A stretch of DNA of 64,000 nucleotides from Areca catechu. Lineage: Eukaryota; Streptophyta; Magnoliopsida; Arecales; Arecaceae. The first letter of the stretch is position 1. The number at the start of each line of letters is the position of its first letter. The stretch is taken from positions 34,951,601 through 35,015,600 of the forward strand of contig CM038047.1 in assembly GCA_021397845.1 (NCBI GenBank), written 5' to 3'. This document shows positions 57,128-64,000 of this stretch, piece by piece. The position numbers were made by a program, and so were the translations under genes. Under the pieces are notes generated by a model. It saw only the letters and a program-made list of their open reading frames with translations. It was not told where the DNA came from and searched no databases.

Positions 57128-57451
57128 CTATGCCTTCATGGACGACCTCGGTCGGTAGGTGATATCAAATTCGCTGAGCTTCTGTGCCCACTTTGCCAGA
57201 TGTCTAGATGTATCGGGGTGGCTGAGTATGGCCTTCAGCAGTTGGTCCATCAAATTCGTGATCGGGTGTGCTTGCAAGTAAGGCCTGAGATGTAGGGCTG
57301 ACATGATTAGCATAAAAATTAACTTCTCGAAGAGAGAATACCTGGTCTCGGCATCATGGAGAAGCTTGCTACTATAATATACTGACCTCTGGACTCCGTC
57401 CCCGTCCGTGCGGGCCAACACCAAGCTGACAACTCCTGGGGTGACCGCCAT
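57128..57451 (-). pseudogene. First RNase H of Tat element D
   Basis: VVSLVLARTDGDGVQRSVYY, SSKLLHDAETRYSLFEKLIF, RPYLQAHPITNLMDQLLKAI and WAQKLSEFDITYRPRSSMKA are the standard Ty3/gypsy RNase H motifs that follow RT. It ends in a short linker to the second RNase H. Confidence 0.88.
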
Positions 57452-58005
57452 GTATAGGAGGAGCTCTCCTCCATCTTCTGACTAGGAGAGCAGTGGTGGT
57501 GATGCCAGGATCTTCTTCAGCTCCTCGAAGGCTTCCTAACACTCCTTTGTCCAGGTAAAGTCATGCACCTTTGGCAGTGCCTTGAAGAAGGGTTGGCAGC
57601 GGTCGACAGATTGCAAGATGGACCGACTCAAAGCTGCTATATGGTCAGTGAGGTACTGGACTTGCATCTTGGAGGCGGGATGCTCCATATCAAGAATTGC
57701 TCAAACTTTTTCTGGGTTGGCCTCGATCCCTCTTTGGGTGACCATGAAGCCAAGGAACTTCCCAACTGCCATGCCAAAAGCACACTTCATCAGGTTCAAC
57801 TTCATTTGGTAAAGGCGAAGGTTATGAAAGGTCTTCGTCAGGTCATCGACGTGATCCGAGCTAGGTCGGCCTACTCATGACGAGCATGTCATCCATGTAA
57901 ACTTGCATGTTGTGGCCGATCTGGTCTTTAAAGATCTTGTTGACTAGCTGCTGGTACGTGGCACCAGCATTCTTCAGGTCGAACGGTATCATTTTGTAGC
58001 AGTAC
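57452..58005 (-). pseudogene. Reverse transcriptase of Tat element D, distal part
   Basis: The minus strand from 58005 reads YCYKMIPFDLKNAGATYQQL, VNKIFKDQIGHNMQVY, then MDDMLV, the catalytic YMDD box near 57899-57888. Thumb and connection motifs follow in changing frames to 57452. The proximal part lies at 63917-64000, beyond inserted element E. Confidence 0.88.
58001..58005. repeat. Target-site duplication agtac (left)
   Basis: agtac precedes tgatgcgggatgac; its partner is at 63917-63921. Confidence 0.93.
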
Positions 58006-59603
58006 TGATGCGGGATGACTCTAAGACTGCTAAACATGCATGGAAAATAGTAAAATATTTTTTTTATAATTTTTATAATTTTTATTGCAGGCTAGATTCC
58101 CAAAATAAAGTAAAAACAAGCAAAAGGATTAGCAGTGCAAAGAATCATCGGATCACAGGCAAGCTCATGCAAACTAACAAAATAGCCATGACCCGAGAGT
58201 TGAGAAACTCCCGGTTTAGAATAGTTTGTCTTCATCAAATTAGAAAAAAAGAGTTTGGAAGGTTTCTTACCAGTCAGATATTGAAATTCAATAGCAGAAG
58301 AGATCACTCACAACTCTGATCGGAGAAATTCAATAGCAGAAGAGATCACTCACAACTCTGATCGGAGCCTAGAAGAAGAAGCCTTGTTTTCCTCGAATCT
58401 GATGGCTGATCAGGATGGTTCGGATAGCAAAGAAGGCCTCCTCGGGGGAGGAGAAGCACCTCGAGGATCCTACAAGCATCAGGGTTAATCAAAACAGTAA
58501 TTAAAAAATAAGAAAGGAACTATGGGTTGAAAGGAATCAGGATTAGAGTTAGAAGATGGCTGTTTGAAGCTTGTTGAAGATCTCCTTGCTTGGCAGCCTA
58601 GGGCACTCTTTCTTGGACGTGTGAAGGCTTGGATGGCAGTGATTTAGGGCATGGAAGGATGCTAGGGCAGCAAGAAATTCATCCAAGCACAAGAACACAA
58701 ACCAAAGAACCAAAACAAACACCAACACAAGGCAATAACTCAAAATTTCAGTAAGTTGTATTCATAAGAAAGAGATGATTACAAGAGGGGGAGGGGTGGG
58801 GTATTTATAGAGTTCTCATGCCCTCACTAACCATGGTTATACTTGGGTTACAAGTTCTCTTCCAAATTGGAATATATGTCCTTTCCTAGCTATGTTAGAA
58901 TTACAAAGTTTAAAAGGATTAGAAATCCGAACTAGGTTAGGAGTAAACTTGGTCTTCTCCTTCTTCTCTTCAACTTGGACTTGGTCAAACCTCTTTGGAC
59001 ATGGTCAACACTTCAAGGACACCTAGGGGGTGTGTTGGGCCTCCAGGAGCAGTAAGGGGCCGGCCCAAAGGGGCTTGGGTGCATGGGTTTGGGCCTTTGG
59101 AAGCTGGGGTGGCCTGGTAGCCTGGTAGCAGGAATATTCCCTGGAATCTTGCTTCTTAAGGGATGGGCTTGGCACCTGGGCTTGATTTCTTTAGGCTGGG
59201 ATGCAGGTGGACCTCTGGATTCATGGGTGCCCTATTCTGGGAATATGCTTTGGCATCTGGAAGGGAATATGGGCATCTGGAAGGAATCAGGGTTTCTAGA
59301 AGCATCTTGGATCCTAGGTTGTCATACAAAATTCAATGGCTGATGTAGTGGCCTCTGACTCCTGGATATGACCTGGTGGAACTCCAAAATAGGATAATCT
59401 CCTCTCTTGTATAAGAATCAGGCTCATACTGGACTCATAATTGATGTATATGACTCAAATACTGACTAGATTGAGGGTTGAGACAAATCAACTAACCTCA
59501 ACTTATTACATGACACAATTATAGTTGATTACAAAATTTGATACATGGCTAGGTAAACTAAATAGGGCCCAATAATCTGTGTCTGATCCTGGTGCCCCCA
59601 CCA
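58006..59603 (-). repeat. 3' LTR of element E
   Basis: 1598 bp from tgatgcgggatgactcta to tggtgcccccacca. It matches 62364-63916 throughout but has an extra 42-bp tandem copy at 58326-58367. Confidence 0.94.
58284..58367. repeat. 42-bp tandem duplication private to one LTR
   Basis: aaattcaatagcagaagaga...ctgatcggag occurs twice head to tail here but once in the other LTR (near 62640-62681). Confidence 0.93.
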
Positions 59604-60110
59604 ATTCTTCTGAGGTAGGAGGAACTCGACCCCGTCGAGTGTGGGATAACTTGGCTCTCATAGTGCTCAAGTAGGTCTGAATTGAGGCGTTGCAAATCCT
59701 TACGAGTGATCCATGAGTCCTCAGATTCTAGCCGACTTTAACACCAAACCAAGTACCTCTGATAGCCATGATTCTGGGTACATATGGCTTGATCATCCTG
59801 GATTCTCTCAATCTTTTTCTCACTATTTGGCCAATTGGTTGGTGGATACTCTGGGTGGGTTCTCTCTCAAAAGGGAGGGATAGGCTCAAGGTGCTCGCTA
59901 GGTATCCTTACTGGCTCCCTAGACTCTATAATATTTGAGATGATGAAGGTGGAGCTAATACCTAAATCAGGTAGTATCTCACGTACATAGGCATTGGGTC
60001 CACAGATATTCATTATCTTGGATGAGTCAGCTTCGCGAGCAGAAAATTCTTTACAACTACAAAATCCCCTGCAAAATTCTTTATCTCTCTTTTAAGAATT
60101 AGCCATGATG
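59604..60110 (-). pseudogene. Integrase C-terminus and chromodomain-like tail of element E
   Basis: One minus frame reads EFSAREADSSKIM, GPNAYVREILPDLGISSTFI, HLEPIPPF-stop, then KIERIQDDQ, HGYQRYLVWC-stop, RLESEDSWITRKDLQRLNSD and LLEHYES up to the LTR. The GPNAYV...LGISSTF block is the integrase C-terminal domain; YLVxW...ESEDSWIT is chromodomain-like. Only two in-frame stops over about 165 codons. The PPT is weak (cagaagaa next to the LTR). Confidence 0.78.
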
Positions 60111-60640
60111 TTAGTTAGTTCATTAGTTATGTTCTTTTGACTAATTTTCATATGCTGTGCAGAGGATAGTGCATGTGCAGACATGTTATTATAGTTGTGC
60201 ATTTATTGGACTCAACTAATACCTAATAGACTCGACTAGACATCTCTATCAAAAGATATTTTATTGGACTCTAGGAGACAAAACCTAATAGATTATAGAC
60301 TTTTTAGGTTTGATCCTATCATGACATACACATGAAAAAATATTATGTACTCCTAGCAAATGCCACAAAGTATACCAAAAATAATATGCAAACCCAATGT
60401 GGGCAATAAATGAATGCAACATGCAAACCTCTACACGATGCGGGTGAATGGTTAAGGAAATACAAGAAAACTCAAGAAAAGGCAAAAAATATGAGGTGGA
60501 CTCAGGGTTAGTCTGATAAAGTAGAAAGTAAGAAGAAGGTTCTGGGTTGATCGGGTAGAATAGGAGATAAGAAGGAATTTCAGGGATAAGGCGTATACTA
60601 ATGAGATTGACCTTATGGGTTTGAGGTAGTCCTACAGGGT
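60111..60640. other. Unassigned middle of element E, includes deletion junction
   Basis: The minus strand has an open frame (60683-60285) with repeated Pro-rich words (NPEPSSYFLLYQTNPES), but no recognised domain. The internal deletion that removed capsid to integrase core must lie between the flanking gag-like and integrase-tail frames. Confidence 0.5.
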
Positions 60641-61314
60641 TATAGTATGAAGAGTAGGTCACTAATCTCAGGAAAGAGATCATTAATGGAAACTATAGGA
60701 TATGATTCTTCCTGATGGTAATGATAAGCCAAATCCTTAATAAAGTCATCGGGTTCAAGAAATTTCGGACTGGGCTTTCTAATTGAGCTTTCTTCTAGTG
60801 GCTCCTCAGGTAGGATTCTAACAATAGGATTGGGTTCCTCATGATAGGGTCTCCTATGGTTAGGGTCATGATATTGATCCTAGTGTTGGTTTCCCCTATG
60901 GTTAGGCTCCCTAAATTGATCCTGGTTCTGGGGTCTCCTAGGGTTGTGTTCTACATAGGGTTCATATCTAGGGACTATGGGTTCCTAGGGTCTATAGGGT
61001 AAGGGTTCAACTCTATGGGTCTTGCTTAGGGTTCCTAATTGGTTGAGTCTTTGGTTCATTTGGTCAAACTGGTTTATTCGGGTAGCCAATTGGGCATTCA
61101 TTTGGGCTAACTGATTTTGGGTTTGGGTGTTGGACCGGTTTATTTGGGTAAGCTGAGCTTGGGTTTGGGTACTCCTTTGGGCAAGTTGAGTTAGGATGGC
61201 CTCCAAAGTGGGGTTCATGGTTGGGGTGGGCTGAGGTTTGGACTTTTGATATTGGGTTCCTAATCTACTAGTCATGTAACAAATCAAACAATCAAAATGA
61301 AAGGATGCAGCCAA
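60640..61314 (-). pseudogene. Gag-like N-terminal ORF of element E
   Basis: The likely start is the Met at about 61275 (MTSRLGTQYQ). A Gln/Asn/Thr-rich heptad-like stretch follows (ILTQLAQRSTQTQAQLTQIN, then NQLAQMNAQLATRINQFDQM), then RVEPLPYRP-TAG, a run of Pro/Asn/Arg/Gln words (NPRRPQNQDQFREPNHRGNQ, then H-TAG), and an acidic end (KFLEPDDFIKDLAYHYHQEE, INDLFPEIS). The same frame stays open for about 225 codons except two TAGs. No retrotransposon gag core is seen; by position next to the leader it is the gag N-terminus. Confidence 0.65.
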
Positions 61315-62348
61315 GCATGCAAAAGAGAAAGAAAATGCTAGTATAATCTAGGGTTTCCTAGACCTAGAGCCAGAAACTGGGTGGGTCAACTCAACTTACA
61401 CCTAACCCAATAGCTAGTCCGTCCACTGGCCAGGTAGGGGTGGGAGTGTGAGGCCCCCCTGCTTTCGCAGGAACCCAATTAAAAACCACAACACCATTTA
61501 GATCGTTTAACTCTGGACCCCCAGCCTTAGACACCAGCTTTCAGTAATAGCTAAAAGGTTAAATGCACTAGTTGGCCCACACAGCTCGAACCCGACCTGT
61601 TGATGTCTCCTAGCCCACTAGGACAAATTAGGTCTAATTGATTTTAATTAAGGCTTGGGTGGAAATGCTAGGTAGTTGTTTTGGGCCCAGGACAGGTTAT
61701 GACCTCCTGCCCTGATGTTATATTGATCGCCCTTAAGATTAAATTAAAAGATGATGAACATTCAATAGTCTTGATGCAAACTAAAACACAGCAAAAATAA
61801 AATATTTTTTTTGATTTATGATGTGTCAAGTTAATTTTAAGTTAATTGGGGTTATCAAACAAAGTTTGGCTTGGGATTGGGGGTTTGGTAGTTGATTAGG
61901 TTAGGTTGAGTCAAGACGCAGAATGTAGCATAAATCAGTGAATTAGGGTTTTAGTTATTATAGAGTTTGACACAGATCTTGAGGCATAAAAAATTCAAAA
62001 AAAATCTAGAACAGAGTATGGATGGTGATGATGAAGCCTACCAAATTTTATGAAGAAAAAAAATCAGATGATAATGCAAAACTAGGGTTTTCTAGACTGC
62101 TACAGAGATTATCAGGATTCTATTAGGGTTCCTATTATACCAAATTTAGAGATTTAGAGTTTTTGTAAAAATAATTAAAAATTTTGATAATTACTAGGAC
62201 AGAACAGAGGATATGCAGTGCAAATTTCATAAAAAAATAAAATATTTATGATTCCAAAATCAGATAAAAACTAGACATCTAATGTAGTGGATGGAATGCA
62301 GAAATTAGGGTTTGTGAGTGCAAAGCAAATAAAAACTATCCTAAACCC
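61315..62348. other. Leader of element E between PBS and gag-like ORF
   Basis: About 1 kb of AT-rich sequence with no recognised domain. It includes a short run gtgaggcccccctgctttcgc near 61450. This is a long leader for an LTR element and may hold packaging signals, but nothing specific can be named. Confidence 0.5.
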
Positions 62349-62360
62349 GCTCTGATACCA
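62349..62360 (-). other. Primer-binding site of element E
   Basis: The minus strand reads TGGTATCAGAGC three bases inside the 5' LTR end, complementary to initiator Met tRNA. Confidence 0.9.
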
Positions 62361-62363
62361 AAC

Positions 62364-63916
62364 TAATGCGGGACAATTCTAAGACTGCTAAACTACATGA
62401 GAAATAGTAACATAATTTTTTTATAATTTTTATAATTTTAATTGCAGGCTAGATTTCCCAAATAAAGTAAAAACTACCAGAAGGACTAGCAGTGCAAAGA
62501 ATCATTGGATCGCAGGCAAGCTCATGCAAACTAACGAAATAACCAGGACCCGAGAGTTGAGAAATTTCTGGTTTAGGATAGTTTATCTTCATCAAATCAG
62601 AAAAAAAGAGTTAGGAAGGTTTCTTACCGGTCAGAGATTGAATTCAATAGCAGAAGAGATCACTCACAACTCTGGTCGGAGCCTGGAAGAAGAAGCCTTA
62701 TTTTCCTCAAATCCGATGGCTGATCTAGGTGGTTCGTGCAGCAAAGAAGGCCTCTTCGGGGAGGGAAAGCACCTCGAGGATCCTACAAGCATCAGAATTA
62801 ATCAAATAGTAATTAAAAAATAAGAAAGAAACTATGGGTTGAAAGGAATCAGGATTAGGGTTAGAAGATGGTTGTTTGAAGCTTATTGAAGATCTCCTTG
62901 CTTGGCGGCCTAGGGCACTCTTTCTTGGATGTGTGAAGGCTTGGATGGCAGTGATTTAGAGCGTAGAAGGATGCTAGGGCAGCAAGGAACTCGTCCAAGC
63001 ATAAGAACACAAACCAAGAACCAAAATAAAACACCAACATAATGCAATAACTCAAAATTTCAGTAAGTTGTATTCATAAGAAAGAGATGATTACAAGAGG
63101 GAGAGGGGTGGGGTATTTATAGAGTTCCCATGCCCTCAGTAACCATGGTTACACTTGGGTTACAAGTCCTCTTCCAAATTGGAATATAAGTCCTTTCCTA
63201 GCTATGTTATAATTATAAAGTTTAAAAGGATTAGAAATCCCAACTAGGTTAGGAGTAAACTTGGTCTTCTCCTTCTTCCCTTCAACTTGGACTTGGTCAA
63301 ACCTCTTTGGACGTGGTCAACACTTCAAGGACACCTATGGGGGCGTGTTGGGCCTCTAGGAGCAGCAAGGGACCGGTCCAAAGGGGCTTGGGTGCATGGG
63401 TTTGGGCCTTTGGAAGCTGGGATGGCCTGGTAGCCTAGTAGCAGGAATATTCCCTGGAATCTTGCTTTTTAAGGGCTTGGGCTTGGCACCTGGGCTTGAT
63501 CTCTTTGGGCTGGGATGCAGGTGGACCTCTGGATTCATGGGTGCCCTATTTTGGGAATATGTTCTGGTATCTGGAAGGGAATATGGGCATATGGAAGGAA
63601 TTAGGATTTCCGGAAGCATCTTGGATCCTGGGTTGTCACACAAAATCCAATGGCTGATGTAGTGGCCTCTGACTCTTAGATGTGACATGGTAGAACTCCA
63701 AAATAGGATAACCTCCTCTGTTGTATAAAATCGGGCTCATACTAGACTCATAATTGATGTACATGACTCAAAATACTGACTAGGTTGAGGGTGAGACAAA
63801 TTAACTAACCTCAACTTATTACATGACACAATTCTAGTTGATTACAAAATTTGACACATGGCTAGATAAACCAAATAGGGCCCAATAATCTATGTCTGAT
63901 CCTGGTGCCCCCACCA
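62364..63916 (-). repeat. 5' LTR of element E
   Basis: 1553 bp from taatgcgggacaattcta to tggtgcccccacca. Single copy of the 42-bp unit. The plus-strand first dinucleotide is ta instead of tg. Confidence 0.94.
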
Positions 63917-63921
63917 AGTAC
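63917..63921. repeat. Target-site duplication agtac (right)
   Basis: agtac follows cccccacca; the RT of element D resumes after it. Confidence 0.93.
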
Positions 63922-64000
63922 GTCTCGCAGTCCGTGATGAAGGCAATGCGCTCCTCGTCCTTCAGATGCATTCGAATATGATTGTACCAGAGAACGCATC
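63917..64000 (-). pseudogene. Reverse transcriptase of Tat element D, proximal part
   Basis: The minus strand reads DAFSG, then, one base out of frame, NHIRMHLKDEERIAFITDCE before the insertion. This is the RT block A region that should run directly into YCYKMIPF at 58005. It continues past the right edge of the window. Confidence 0.87.

Larger units (their letters stand above)
58006..63916 (-). mobile_element. Internally deleted chromovirus-type LTR element E, with TSD
   Basis: LTRs 58006-59603 and 62364-63916, TSD agtac, TG...CA at the outer ends, PBS 62349-62360. The 2.76-kb internal part keeps a gag-like N-terminal frame (61314 to about 60640) and the integrase C-terminus with chromodomain-like tail (about 60110-59604). 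Capsid, protease, RT, RNase H and integrase core are absent. It is therefore a non-autonomous deletion derivative that would have relied on proteins of a full-length relative. It sits inside the RT of element D, so it is younger than D. Confidence 0.88.
49962..64000 (-). mobile_element. Ty3/gypsy Tat-lineage element D, runs off right edge
   Basis: Minus-strand order from the right edge: RT (split by element E), RNase H, second (archaeal-like) RNase H, integrase, tandem-repeat spacer, antisense ORF on the plus strand, PPT 51422-51437, 3' LTR 49962-51421. Two RNase H domains and an antisense ORF between pol and the 3' LTR are known traits of the Tat lineage. Gag, PBS and 5' LTR are outside the window. 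It inserted into the LINE at 49961. Confidence 0.88.

Noticed and set aside
58092..58307. Open frames within the element E LTRs (58.0-59.4 kb and 62.5-63.7 kb)
   Set aside because: They are inside LTRs, lack domains, and are interrupted in one or the other LTR copy.
62349..62360. tRNA gene at the TGGTATCAGAGC motifs (also 23105-23120)
   Set aside because: Only the PBS-length match is present next to LTR ends; no cloverleaf sequence surrounds it.

Overview
The window is plant nuclear DNA and looks like a large-genome monocot. A palm is my best guess, from the character of the gene and retrotransposons, but I could not test this. It holds one host gene, on the minus strand from about 14.2 kb to the left edge, and then about 48 kb that is almost all nested LTR retrotransposons plus non-LTR relics. 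I see no tRNA, rRNA or CRISPR features.

Host gene (1-14.2 kb, minus): a GBF-interacting protein 1-like (GIP1, DUF1296 family) gene. Nine coding exons can be placed, from the N-terminal GIP1 domain in exon 1 to the Pro/Tyr-rich C-terminal part. The last exon or exons lie left of the window or are unrecognised. Exons 1, 2 and 8 are each one base short of what reading frame and splice phase require. This means either a decayed gene or uncorrected single-base assembly errors. Intron 4 contains a recognisable Au-type SINE.

14.2-26.97 kb: an AT-rich intergenic stretch leads into a 125-bp tandem duplication. The second copy is split by a near-complete Ty3/gypsy chromovirus of Tekay/Del type (16220-25157, minus), with 2.03-kb LTRs, a 5-bp target-site duplication (acgat), an initiator-Met-tRNA-type PBS, a PPT, gag, protease, RT, RNase H, integrase and a chromodomain-like tail. 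Its LTRs are close to identical, yet its pol frame is broken repeatedly.

26.97-33.46 kb: the 3' part of a Ty1/copia Sirevirus (minus): LTR, a post-pol ORF, RNase H, RT and part of integrase. A GTCGAC-centred palindrome is repeated in its LTR and again between pol and the extra ORF. Its integrase is cut by the start of the next element.

33.46-45.06 kb: a Tat-lineage Ty3/gypsy element (plus) with 5' LTR, PBS, gag and 3' LTR. Pol is missing. The antisense ORF typical of Tat elements is on the minus strand and is split by two solo LTRs, each with its own 5-bp target-site duplication (gtacc and caagg). The second solo LTR carries a 122-bp minisatellite of five units.

45.06-49.96 kb: a copia-type LTR-like non-coding block, then an L1-type LINE relic (minus).

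49.96-64 kb: a second Tat element (minus) that runs off the right edge. It has a 3' LTR with a 62-bp minisatellite, a PPT, the antisense ORF on the plus strand, a 62-bp tandem-repeat spacer, and pol with two RNase H domains. Its RT is interrupted by a complete LTR element (58006-63916, TSD agtac). That element is an internal-deletion derivative which keeps only a gag-like N-terminal ORF and the integrase C-terminus/chromodomain tail between intact LTRs.

The most useful results are the nested insertion history proven by target-site duplications, the shared palindrome in two kinds of LTR, the two Tat elements with matching antisense ORFs, the deletion derivative, and the single-base gaps in the host gene that echo breaks in a young transposon.
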